DNA of 51,658 bases from Geosiphon pyriformis (taxonomy: Eukaryota > Glomeromycota > Glomeromycetes > Archaeosporales > Geosiphonaceae). Below the pieces are notes generated by a model that made no database searches, was not told the origin of the DNA, and worked only from the letters and a program-made list of their open reading frames with translations. The stretch's first letter is position 1. Each line of letters begins with the position of its first letter. A program made the position numbers and the translations under genes. Of this stretch, positions 41,282 to 51,340 are shown in pieces. The stretch lies in the NCBI GenBank assembly GCA_016748015.1, contig JAAOMT010000205.1, positions 1,511 to 53,168 of the forward strand, written 5' to 3'.

Positions 41282-42223
41282 TGTTACTTGAAGAAAGAAA
41301 GCCTATCAAAAAAAGAAGGAAAAATGTGACCTGAAAAAAAACATGATGAAATGTGAAGAGATACAGAATAGTGTGCAATAATGTTGGATAATACATTATA
41401 ACATTGAATAATGCATTATAACATAGGATAACATGTTATAACATAGGATAATATGTTATAACACAGAATAACATAGAATAACATGTAATAACATCAGATA
41501 ATATGTTATAACATAGGATAATTAGTTATAATGTAAGAAAAACAAAGTAATAGCTAGCAAGAACAGATGATCCAAAGCAATCCTGTAAAACTAGAAAATA
41601 CATATATATAGCAGTAGCATTAAAGACAAAAGAAGAGAGGAGGGAGAAAAAGAAATTCCTTAGTTACTGTTCTCTAATTAAAAACCATAGCATTTCAAAA
41701 TATCAATAAATATACTTATTTAGCATTTTAAATTCAGTTGTTTGCTATCAATCCTAAATGATGATAATAATTGATACTTAAACATGTGAGAACAATAGCC
41801 CTTGATTATGGCTATTAACGGGATACTAACTTACATTGCCTTGGCTTATTGTCTTTATTTTCTTTATCTCTTTTATTTTTTTGTCTTTATTTTGTTGGGT
41901 ATACTAATTAATTGAGGATTAAAGTGCTAAGTATTGATGTCAAGGATTGTCTGGTAAAAGACTCCTGTGAGTGGGTAAAATGCATAAGAATTATGAATTG
42001 CTTACCAGAAAATTGCTGGCCACCACATTGAGAAAAAAATTGATGGAATTGCAATTCTGGAAAGCTACAGAAAAAATAACATAAGAATTTCTGTCCATTA
42101 TACAAAGAACTTCAATCAAAACCTTCCAATCAAAATATCTTCAAACATTACTAATGTTATTAATTAAGCACCAAGTTACGGATTTGTTATTTGCTTTAAG
42201 ACCCCAAATAATTACTTGTAACA
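41282..42223 (+). repeat. 3' LTR of element A
   Basis: 942 bp, TGTTACTTGAAG...GTAACA, matching 856-1758, followed by ATGA and then LINE ORF1. Hairpin 2 is at 41793-41817 with loop TGATTA; the GAATTGCAATTC stem is at 42045-42056. The minus-strand frames 41202-41396 and 41908-42105 are not coding. Confidence 0.92.
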
Positions 42224-42227
42224 ATGA

Positions 42228-43012
42228 CTGTTTATCTTTCTTAGATCATTATTGACAATAATTTTCTCACAGATTGCCAATTTCTTTGTCTTTTTCATAT
42301 TAAACTCAGATATAAACAAAGCTTTGATAATTCCTGAGAATTTTGAGAGAGTCAATGCTCTCTCAAAACCATCAATTTAATAGAAAATTTTTTTAATTGC
42401 AATCAACTTATCATTATTTGTTTTTCCAGACATGTCAGACAACTTAATATTCAATGCAAACAATTTTACTAGCTCAAAGCTTCTTTTTTCCAAAACACAT
42501 AATTCAACAGATAGCAGCTGATTGGACCCAATAAACTTAGCCTCAGAAAGCACTATTTCAGCATCATTGTCACTCAAATTTCTGAAAAACAGTGCTCTCG
42601 GCAGCTGTTCCAAGACATAGATCTTTGTATGCATTTTCTTAGAAATTGTATCGTCCACCATGTCATCAGTCTCAGAAGTATTGGAGTCCACATAACTCAT
42701 CTCTTCGGTCACCATGTTGTTCATGTTTTCAATGTTGGATACCCCACTGATGCTGGCATCTTTATTCTCCACCTTACTACCCAAAGACACCTTACATTCA
42801 TCACAATCATTCTGTAAAACGTGGCCAGAAAGAAATCCAACTGATGAATCTACCACCACACTAGTAACATTAGGTTTTTTTGATTTTTTATAAGAGAGAC
42901 CCCAAGAATATACACTCTTAATGCACACTTTCTTTTTAACAACAGCCTGAGATCCCAACTCAGCTAAGCCAGAACCAGAACCATCAACAAAAAAGCCCAC
43001 TGGATCTATCAT
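42228..43012 (-). pseudogene. LINE copy 1 ORF1, upstream half
   Basis: ATG at 43012 (MIDPVGFFVDGSGSGLAELGSQ); the open frame extends upstream to 43054 but MIDPVG is the likelier start. A low-complexity Ser/Asp-rich region with VKKKVCIKSVYSWGLSYKKSKKPN, EMSYVDSN and MHTKIYVLEQLPRALFF follows, then FALNIKLSDMSGKTNNDKLIAIKKIFY. TAA (former Gln) ends the open frame at 42377, and the frame continues IDGFERALTLSKFSGIIKALFISEFNMKKTKKLAICEKIIVNNDLRKINSH to 42228, where element A is inserted. Continues at 855. RNA-binding ORF1 protein; family recognised from memory. Confidence 0.82.
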
Positions 43013-43054
43013 AACAAAATTAGGTATGTTAAAAGAAATAACTAAAGGTAACAA

Positions 43055-43740
43055 AAAAGAAGAAAAAAGGAAAAGCTATAACTTTAGTAGTACAAAAACT
43101 CTTGTTGTGGTTAGGGGATCAACAAGAAAAAAAATTTTTAAGAACTTAATTATAATATTATTTGAATGTTTTTTTTTTATATATTTAAAACTTTTTTATA
43201 ATTAAAACTAAATAATAATTATATAAACAACTTAAATTTAAATATTAATTTACAATATTTTTTTAAATATATTTTATAAATAATATTGTTTTAACAAAAT
43301 TAGGCCAAATTATAATAACAATATTAAAAAACAATATATTAAAATTTCTTAATTATAAATAAAAATAATTGTTAACAAGTTTTTTGTTAATTAATTAATA
43401 TAAATAATTTAATAATATTAAAAAATTTTGGTTGTTTTAATATAATTAATAAAGCTATTATATTTTTTTTAAAATTAAAATTTAAATATTAATTTTAATA
43501 TATTGTTATTTATTTTAATTAAGCTTTATATTATTATTTAATTTTAAATTATATATTTAAATTTAATATTATTAATATATACTTAAATAATTAAACAGCT
43601 TTAGATTTTTACAAATATAAAATAAAAAAAATATTCTAATTTTTTAAAAAATATTAAATTAAATATAATTACATAATTAATAATATTTTTTATTTATTTA
43701 TTTAATAAATAAGGCCTAAATACTACCTAGTACAATACAT
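43055..43740. other. Nearly pure A/T spacer
   Basis: From about 43130 to 43700 the sequence is almost only A and T, rich in TTAAAT, TAATATT and ATATATTTAAA runs that can fold back on themselves. No ORF or element end is recognisable. It separates the ORF1 start of LINE copy 1 from the 3' end of LINE copy 2; it may be the 5' untranslated region of copy 1, a LINE tail plus A/T expansion, or non-TE intergenic DNA. Confidence 0.6.
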
Positions 43741-43854
43741 CAAATTAAGTAATCTAAGCTAAACACAAATCATGCTTTTTCTACACACAACTAGCCACTT
43801 AGGCCAATTAGAACAACATTATAAATCTATTTTAATGGTAATCACACTATCTAT

Positions 43855-44540
43855 ATTAGAAAAAAATAATAGAATCTACAAAAACCAAAGCTAATATCAT
43901 GTGCGTCCATAATCCTAAGCAACCTTATCACATCATCAGAAAACAGAGATAAAGAACTGTAAATTTTTAAAAACACAAACTCATTACTAGCAATTATATA
44001 TCTTTCTTTATAATTACTCTATGTTTAGCTTTTATCAATCATATCTTAATCTAATAACTTATATTCAAACCTTATATCAGATTGACAACTTCTTTACAAG
44101 CCAACTTAGCACAACCAAAAACAGAAACAGTTTCTAAATACCAATCTTTAAACATAAAATCTTTACACAAGGCAGTATACATAGTATTATTGGAAGAACA
44201 CAGAAAAAAGAATTGCAAAATACATGATGATGGCAAATTTAGATCCAATCTGGAATTCTACCAAATCAAGTATAAATTAAGCAGTTCTTTTGTAAATGGC
44301 AAAATCTATTGAACAAATAAAGAAGTGATTAGAAAGTTTCACTTTTCCACAAAATAGACACAACATACTAAAGTATCTCTTATCATATAAATGCTTCCTA
44401 ATAGCAACAGACAATTGATAATGCAAAGCCTTTATAAAGTATAAGTACAAATTTATAATAGACTTATTTGTAAACTCAGACATCATATGCAAGTCAGGAT
44501 ACCAAACCAAAAATGCTCAAAACCAATCTATATTCCTAAT
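43855..44540 (-). pseudogene. LINE copy 2 ORF2 C-terminal domain with CCHC-like finger
   Basis: VWYPDLHMMSEFTNKSIINLYLYFIKALHYQLSVAIRKHLYDKRYFSMLCLFCGKVKLSNHFFIC (44277-44510 open), containing C-x2-C-x7-H-x4-C. Beyond it KDFMFKDWYLETVSVFGCAKLA and LIKAKHRVIIKKD, ending with LFSDDVIRLLRIMDAHDISFGF near 43870. The finger-bearing tail is typical of LINE ORF2 C-termini and probably contacts RNA or DNA. The plus-strand frame 44082-44312 is a shadow. Confidence 0.78.
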
Positions 44541-45100
44541 TATATCTTTACTAATAATGTTAAAACTAGATCCAATCTCCTATTGAGCATGCTAAACTGC
44601 CTTAAAAACATTACAAATAAAATGATAAATGTTTTCAGACACTAGTATTCTACCAGTCTTAATAAACTTCTTCTCAACAGGAACAGAAAATCTTAAATTG
44701 GAATGTGAAGCCAAGTTGGCCAGTATGTTAGCTTAATTATTACTTAAGACACTCAAGTAACTCTTAACTTTAACTCAGAAGATATAGAGTCTTTTATGTC
44801 TAATAGAATTAGTAATATTATGTCTTTTAAGCCAACAGTGATTACAAAAGTCAGATATGGCTATAATTAATTCAGCAGCATATATATCTAAAGTCATCTA
44901 ACTATCCAAGTATATTTCAACAGAGCTAAAAACTGGAATACACTTTAAGATCAAAGCTATTGTCTGCAATTTTGTTATTGTAAAAGAAACCAAACCTTTA
45001 ACTTTGGCACCAATATTAAGATCTAGGTCAAAAAAAATACAGTTACACCACACTTTATTTTGCATATACCCAAGTTTTTCAAAAACTCATCTATATAAAC
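44541..45100 (-). pseudogene. LINE copy 2 RNase H
   Basis: VYIDEFLKNLGICKIKCGVTVFFFDLDLNIGAKVKGLVSFTITKLQTIALILKCIPV, then EIYLDS, TAG, MTLD and IAISDFCNHCWLKRHNITNSIR. The first Asp is kept; the catalytic Glu (ELQ expected) reads Lys (KLQ), a G-to-A change. Removes RNA after reverse transcription. Confidence 0.75.
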
Positions 45101-45881
45101 ATTAATAACATCCAAATTAGCATCAGAAAAAAAGCACTGCAGTACAGAAAAATTCACAGAACCAAAACCATCTGAAAATTATAAACTGCTATCAGGAGAT
45201 TGAACAACAAGATAAAAAAAAACTTGGCCAAGTAATTACAAGTTAACTTAAACCAAACAGAAACTAGGCTCTTAAGATCAAGCTGTTTTCAATAATAAAA
45301 ACTTTTTCAATTAAATATGAACTTTTTTTTATTATATAATTGGTTAGCAAAAGCAATGTCAAACTTTTTAAGTAACTTAGAAACATTATAGAATATTGAG
45401 TCTTTCAAAATTGAAGACATAGAAATACCACCTGAAAATTGAAAGACAAAAAAAAAATTATTGTCAAGAAACATATCATAGTCTAAAAATATTTTAACTA
45501 CATTAGCCAGAAAATTGTTAACTGGACTGATTCTTAGTCTGGCAAAAACTTGTAAAAAATACACAGAAGACCAACTTAAAACTTGTAAATCCAAGAACTT
45601 ATGAGTAAACAGATGACTAAAAACTTCAATGGTATTTGAAAAACACAATATAGAGATAGTCTTATTTTCTGTCTGTACTTGCTTAAAAGACTTCAGACCA
45701 TATAAAAATGAATAATGAAAAGTCTTATTGGAAAAATTTCTAGGCAAATCAGTCTTTATTCTCAAACTTTTTTTGACTATTATATCCTATTTACTATATA
45801 TGCTCTTAGAGACAAAATTAAACTGAATCTTATATTCAATAATAGAATGCAGTACTGCCAAGACCAAATAAAAAAACTGCT
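45101..45881 (-). pseudogene. LINE copy 2 post-RT (thumb/connection) domain
   Basis: Open 45307-45765: RIKTDLPRNFSNKTFHYSFLYGLKSFKQVQTENKTISILCFSN, LFTHKFLDLQVLSW, ISPVNNFLANVVKIFLDYDM, GGISMSSILKDSIFYNV, IAFANQLYNKKKF. Upstream VLHSIIEYKIQFNFVSKSIYSK leads to the insertion border at 45881; the partner flank is at 48841. Recognised from memory of glomeromycotan LINE ORF2 proteins. Confidence 0.78.
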
Positions 45882-47270
45882 ATTATTAAAAGATTTTTAT
45901 GTTTTTCAATGCAAAAATTACAACACATACAATGGAAATTAATATTAAAATCATGTAAAAAAGATCTATATTATCACATTTAATTAACAAAATCAGCCAG
46001 CAATCTGAAAATAAATGATCAGCAGTTAGTTTAATTACAACAAAAAAATATGACACAATCCAACAGTTTAACTAAGTTGAATACAAAAAAATCTTGGCAA
46101 ACTAAGAAACACCAATAGAAATGAATAATTAACACATGTAATCTAATAACAACAAGCTTTGTTATGTTCCAAAATTTTCATACACTCTTATTAGAACAAT
46201 TTAACATTTTGAATCTGCAATTAATATTTAAAAGTAGTTACCAAAAAATATAATCAATTGATTTACTTTTGATTATGTTGATTATAATTACAATTGATAT
46301 TATTAATTTACAATCAATGTTCTAGATCCAGCCATCTAAATCTAATCATCTAAATTACTAGCTTCTGAATAAACAACAGACTGAGTAAGCTCATTATAAA
46401 TTAATTAATTTAATGTATATAAATAATTGATGTATTTTAAATAATCCTAATATAATATGTAGATCTGATATAATTTAGCTATATATATAGCCTCTTTGTC
46501 AGCTTAGAAAAGTATCAATTTAATATTAAGCCAACTCTTCACTATAGTTTTATAATAAGCAGTTAGTCTTTTTTTCTATATCTTATTTTTTTTTTTCTAT
46601 GCTCTAAATACTTGTTATCACAATTTCAAGTATGTTTTCTCATATTTCATATTACTATTTAAAATTACATTGTTTCTAAGCTCTTATTTACTTGTTATTA
46701 TCATTTTAAGTTTTTTATTACTTTTGATCTTTCAAATTATGTGTTATCATTATTTCACATTAAGTCTTATTTTACCAAACAAATTGTTAAATATAAAAAT
46801 AAGTAATAAAATATTACATTGTTAAAGAGTAGTTTCAATAATAAAAAGCCTTATTGAAATTTATTTCAGTTATGTTTTACTTTTACAATTTCTTGATAAA
46901 TTCCTATAACTTTGCTTTTAAAACTGAGTATTTCAACACCACACCCTTTTAACAACTAATTAAAAAAATTCTGGTTATATATTCATTAAAGTAGTTTGGT
47001 TGTACTTTTAATACATATAAAGAAATATGACTTCTTTTTTCTCTTTAAAATACCTAAGACTGGTTTTTATCCAAAAACAAATAATAATAACAATACTTTT
47101 TTTCATTTTTAATAACTTTATCATGTATCTTTTTTTGCTTTTTCACTCACTAAAATAGTTTATATTCTCATAATATGCTATAGTTAATAGCATAATTATG
47201 ATAATAAATATTCCAGGTAAAAATTATTGTTGTTATTAAGAAGTTATATAATCTATAGCTTTTACCTAGT
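45882..47270. repeat. Direct repeat R1 of the unclassified insertion
   Basis: Starts near AGATTTTTATGTTTTTCAATG and ends near GAAGTTATATAATCTATAGC. Aligns with R2 over its whole length; differences are overwhelmingly A/G and C/T. AT-rich, no coding capacity; contains TATATATATAG near 46484 and several (A/T)-rich inverted repeats (ATCAATTGAT near 46255). Confidence 0.75.
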
Positions 47271-47415
47271 AGTATATAATGTCTTTTGTTATTAGTATAA
47301 AGACAACTATAAACATTTTAATGATTTTTAGATATTTCAGAGGACTTTGACTTTCCTTAAAAAAGAAAAAAAATTTAACAATTTGCAGAAGCTTATTTTT
47401 TAAAGATAGAAAAAA
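47271..47415. other. Spacer between R1 and R2
   Basis: About 145 bp present once. It includes an A-rich stretch (about 47360-47385). No ORF, PBS-like or polypurine site was recognised. Confidence 0.5.
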
Positions 47416-48827
47416 TATTTACTAGAAGATTTTCATGTTTTTCAATGCAAAAATTACAACACATACAATGGAAATTAACATTAAAATCATGTAAAAAATG
47501 CCTATATTATTACACTTAATCAACAAAATTAGTCAGCAATCTGAAAATAAATGATCAATAATCAGTTCAATTACAACAAAAATATATGACACAATTTAAC
47601 AGTTTAACTAAGTTGAATACAAAGAAATCTTGACAAACTAAAAAACACCAATAGAAATAAATAATTAATGTATGTAATCTGATAACAATAGGCTTTATTA
47701 TGCTCTAAAATTCTTATATGCTCTTATTAAAACAATCCAATATTCTGAATTTGCAATCAATAGTTAAAAGTAATTATTAAGAAATATAATCAATTGATCT
47801 ATTTCTGATTATGTTGATTATAATTATAATTGATATCATTGATTTACAATTAATGTTTTAGATCCAGTTATCTAAATCTGATTATCTAAATTACTAGCTT
47901 CTGAATAAACAACAGACTAAACAAGTTCATCATGAATTGATTAATTTAATATATATAAATAATTAATATATTTTAAATAGTCCTAATATAGTATGTAGAT
48001 CTGATATAATTTAACTATATATACAGCTTCTCTGTCAGCTCAGGAAAATATCAGTTCAATATTGAGCCAACTTTTTGCTATAGTTTTATAATAAGCAGTT
48101 AGTTTTCTTTTTTATATCTCACTCTTTCTTTTCTTTTTTTTATGCTCTAAATACTTGTTATTATAATTTCAAGTATGTCTTCTCATATTTTTTATTACCA
48201 TTGAAATTACATTGTTTTTAAGCTTTTATCTACTTGTTATCATTATTTTAAGTTTTTTATTACTTTCAATCTTTCAAATCATGTGTTATAATCATTTCAC
48301 ATTAAGTCTTGTTTTACCAAACAAGTTGTTAAATATAAAAATAAGTAATAAAATATCATATTGTTAAAGAGTGATTTTAACAATAAAAAGTCTTATCAAA
48401 ATTTATTTTAGTTATGTTTTATTTTTACAATTCCTTGATAAATTTTTATAATTTTACTTTCAAAACTGGGCATTTGAATACTACACTCTTTTAATAACTA
48501 ATTGAAAAAATTCTGGTTATATATTTATTAGAGTAGTTTGGTTTCATTCTCATTATTGGTTGTACTTTTAATATATATAAAGAAATGTGACTTCTTTTTT
48601 TCCTTTAAAATATCTAAGACTGATTTTTGCCCAAAAACAAATAATAATAACAATACTTTCTTTTGCTTTTAATAACTTTATCACATACTTTTTTTTGCTT
48701 TTCTACTTACTAAAATAGTCTATACATTCATAATATATTATAATTAATAGCATAATTATAGTAATAAGTGTTCTAGGTAAAAACTATTGTTGTTGTTAAG
48801 AAGTTATATAATCTATAGCTTTTATTT
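47416..48827. repeat. Direct repeat R2 of the unclassified insertion
   Basis: Second copy of R1, starting near AGATTTTCATGTTTTTCAATG. Has an extra 18-nt piece near 48542-48565 (a duplicated TTGGTT with CATTCTCATTA between) that R1 lacks. Ends against the 13-mer at 48828-48840. Confidence 0.75.
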
Positions 48828-48840
48828 AATAATACTGCTT

Positions 48841-49870
48841 ATCAAAAATAATTTTTTTTAAAACCATATTAGTAAAGAACTTAACATCTAAATGAGTTTT
48901 AATTAAACTAGGCTTAAACAAACTTTTAGAAAACAAAAAGATACCAAGATATCTATGAGACTTGTCTTTTTGTACAATTAAGATTGGTTAATCACTAATT
49001 AACAATAAAATATTTTTGACCTTTTGGTTAATAGAAATGACTATTGTCTTTTTATTATTAATTGAAATATCATTAATACTAAAGAATTTATTTACAATGT
49101 CCAGTATATATTAAGTTGCAGCCTGACTATTTTCCATTCAAATTGTGTTATCAACAAATACACCAGCAGCCAAAAATGAGGTCAATCTATTTTGGGCCTC
49201 TATTCTGTCTGTTTTGGCAACAAACTTAGTGTCAATGTGATAACCACACAAGTCTTTATGTTTTTTAACCTCATATAACAAAAAATCATAAAAGATCTTC
49301 CAGAGCAAAGAAAAAAAAATCTTATCCTAATCTAAACTATCATAAACACAATAATTATTAGTAAGCCCAAAGTCTATTATAATCTAGTTTACTCTATTAT
49401 TGTAAATACTTCCAAAAAATTTAATGAAATGCTTGCACATTTTAATTTAATTCAAACTGTTCCTCAAGTAGTGCCAGTTTACAAAATTATAGGCTTTTTT
49501 CATATCTTACAAAACCAGCCAAAGTTCACAACTTTTTTTCAAAACATTTTCAATTACTAAGTCTACCACAAAAATAGAAGACTAAGTAAAAGTACTCTTC
49601 AATACAAAAAAATTTTCTGAACAGTCTCAATCAAAGCAATTGGTCTGGTATTAATTAAAACTTGCTCCCATTTATAAGACTTAGAAATTATTAATACCTA
49701 AGCTTTTTTCCAAGGACAAAGTACTGATTTACACACTAAACATAAATTTAAAAGATCCAAGAACATCATAAGAACAGAATTATTACATTATTTTTGGAGT
49801 TTATTGACAATACCAAACAAATTAGCAGTTTTATCATCAAGTAATTCCTTGATTACTTATAGCAATTCAT
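48841..49870 (-). pseudogene. LINE copy 2 reverse transcriptase
   Basis: Minus-strand fragments in order: VLINTRPIALIETVQKI, the fingers/palm in mixed frames, AAGVFVDNTIWM-like active site (FVDD expected; GAT AAC at 49147-49158 gives FVDN), ILDIVNKFFSINDISINNKKTIVISIN, KSHRYLGIFLFSKSLFKPSLIKTHLDVKFFTNMVLKKIIFDKQYYY. The second catalytic Asp is Asn. Primes cDNA synthesis at the nicked target in a live element; dead here. Confidence 0.78.
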
Positions 49871-50640
49871 CAAAAATAGTGTTTATAACATTAAAGAAAG
49901 CAGTATTATTAACATAAGACAGTAGCAAATACTAACTACTCTATTAATCAGAAATTCTATTCATAACTAGTTATTTTCTTGTCCAATTCTTTATTATTGT
50001 ATTAATCTTAATTTTAACTTTATTAGAATTCAGAACCAGTTCATTATTTATCACCAAATAATCCAAGACCATTTTTCAAAAAGGGCATTCTAATACATTT
50101 CTGATTGTGTAACTTTTATTAATAGTGAAACTTTTTATATGCTTGTTAATAGCCAATCTGATTTTTGATTCTTTAGCTTTCAGAAATTTAACAAGTTTAG
50201 AGACTCAGTATAATTTTCTTGCACCAGAAAGAGCAGACTTAATACAATTAAAGTTAGTATCAAAATTCAGCAAAACTCCAATTTTGGAGGTTTTTTCACC
50301 ATCCATAGATGTCCAACAGCACATTAATGATGCAAACTCAATATTGAGCTCCATATAAAAAAACTTGAGAATCTTAGTAACCAAAACTTCCAGTTTGTAA
50401 TATTTTAATAATTTCTTAGTAAAAACATTATTAAAGTTTTTGAATCACTTTTTTTTAAACACTCCATTAGCTGACAGACACATAACTTTGCAAACAACAT
50501 CCCACATAGCATCCAGATTCAAGAATCTCTTATGTGTAACAAATGCATCTGAAACTATAGCTATATTGGTCATCATAGCTTTCTCGAATTTGGTCTATTT
50601 GGCATTATTAGTATTTTTAAAATCAAACTTCTAATGGTCT
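49871..50640 (-). pseudogene. LINE copy 2 linker between endonuclease and RT
   Basis: SSKIGVLLNFDTNFNCIKSALSGARKLY, KLVKFLKAKESKIRLAINKHIKSFTINKSYTIRNVLECPF, DYLVINNELVLN, then KELLDDKTANLFGIVNKL and FLDLLNLCLVCKSVLCPWKKA, the usual pre-RT stretch of LINE ORF2. Several stops. The plus-strand frames 50125-50358 and 50440-50634 are shadows. Confidence 0.72.
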
Positions 50641-51340
50641 CTATTTGCTTGTTTATAAAGGAAATTTAAATATACATTTAAAAGTTCACAAACTTACTAA
50701 TATGAACACTACTTGGTAATTGGTATTAAAATAGTCACTAATATTCAGAATATTACAACTTATCACAGAATTAATTAGATTTGAAGAAACAAATATGTAA
50801 TCAATTGTTTTTTTAATGATTCTTGAATTTTTTCAAGTTGGATTGCTTGTAATCAAACTTCTTAACAGAGAATTAATCAGCCCCAAATCAAGATACTTTT
50901 TAACACATTTATAAGAACTATTCTTATTGAAGTTACCACTCATAATCACAAAAAAAGATTTGTTTACAGTCTTTATAATCATTAAATTTATCTAATTGGG
51001 TTAAGCAAAGTATGTTGTTAGAACAGTACCAACATACAATTCTAAGATTGAAACAGAAAACTTATTTTTGAAGAGAAGCTTAATAGACAACAGCTGACCA
51101 GCAATCTCAGAAATTTTGTATACATGTTATGTCAATACAATATTCATTACAATAGTAATACCAAAATCTAAGTAACAAGAATCCAAACCAGAGATAAATA
51201 CATGAACTTCATCAAATTTTTTAATGATCCACAAACAAACTTTTTTTTTTAGCTTCATTTTAGTAACAATAAAAACCAAATTGTTTATTTCTTTATGCCA
51301 ATAAATAATATCTTCTTGCTTAGCAGAATTGTTCATGCCT
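50641..51340 (-). pseudogene. LINE copy 2 endonuclease (apurinic-endonuclease-like)
   Basis: AKQEDIIYWHKEINNLVFIVTKMKLKKKVCLWIIKKFDEVHVFISGLDS (51127-51336 open), LLSIKLLFKNKFSVSILELYVG, then the GDFN motif as GNFN (50927-50938), KTIDYIFVSSNLINS, and the terminal DH motif as TNY (50713-50724; TDH expected). Nicks target DNA in a live LINE. Both active-site changes are Asp to Asn or His to Tyr, G-to-A or C-to-T type. Confidence 0.8.

Larger units (their letters stand above)
856..42223 (+). mobile_element. Element A: outermost Ty3/gypsy-type LTR retrotransposon, containing B, C, D and E
   Basis: The LTRs (856-1758 and 41282-42223) begin TGTTACTTGAAG and end GTAATA/GTAACA. The flanking 4-mers are ATGG (852-855) and ATGA (42224-42227), a 4-bp target duplication with one transition. 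The element lies inside LINE copy 1 ORF1, plus strand, opposite to the LINE. Removing B plus its TSD (30,280 bp) and solo LTR C plus its TSD (875 bp) leaves about 10.2 kb with all expected domains: gag 1821-2814 and 33095-34080, protease, cysteine-rich segment, dUTPase (split by C), RT, RNase H, integrase and ORF3. It is the oldest LTR element of the nest, since everything else lies inside it, and it is inactive. Confidence 0.93.
45882..48827. mobile_element. Unclassified 2.9-kb insertion made of two long direct repeats
   Basis: It splits LINE copy 2 between DKQYYY and the following LVLAVL. Flanks are near-identical 13-mers, TAAAAAAACTGCT (45869-45881) and TAATAATACTGCT (48828-48840), 11 of 13 matching, which look like a target duplication. 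The inside is repeat R1 (about 45882-47270), a spacer (about 47271-47415) and repeat R2 (about 47416-48827). No long ORF and no LTR-type TG...CA ends are seen. Could be a head-to-tail dimer of a non-autonomous retroposon, a Penelope-like arrangement with pseudo-LTRs, or a terminal-repeat miniature element. Confidence 0.6.

Noticed and set aside
45882-48827. Ordinary LTR retrotransposon with 1.4-kb LTRs
   Set aside because: No PBS or polypurine tract in the 145-bp spacer, no TG...CA ends, and the flanking duplication looks like 13 bp instead of 4-6 bp. Left unclassified.
50125-50634. Plus-strand open frames at 50125-50358 and 50440-50634 as host genes
   Set aside because: The opposite strand carries the collinear LINE ORF2 linker; the plus-strand peptides look like reverse shadows with no recognisable domain.
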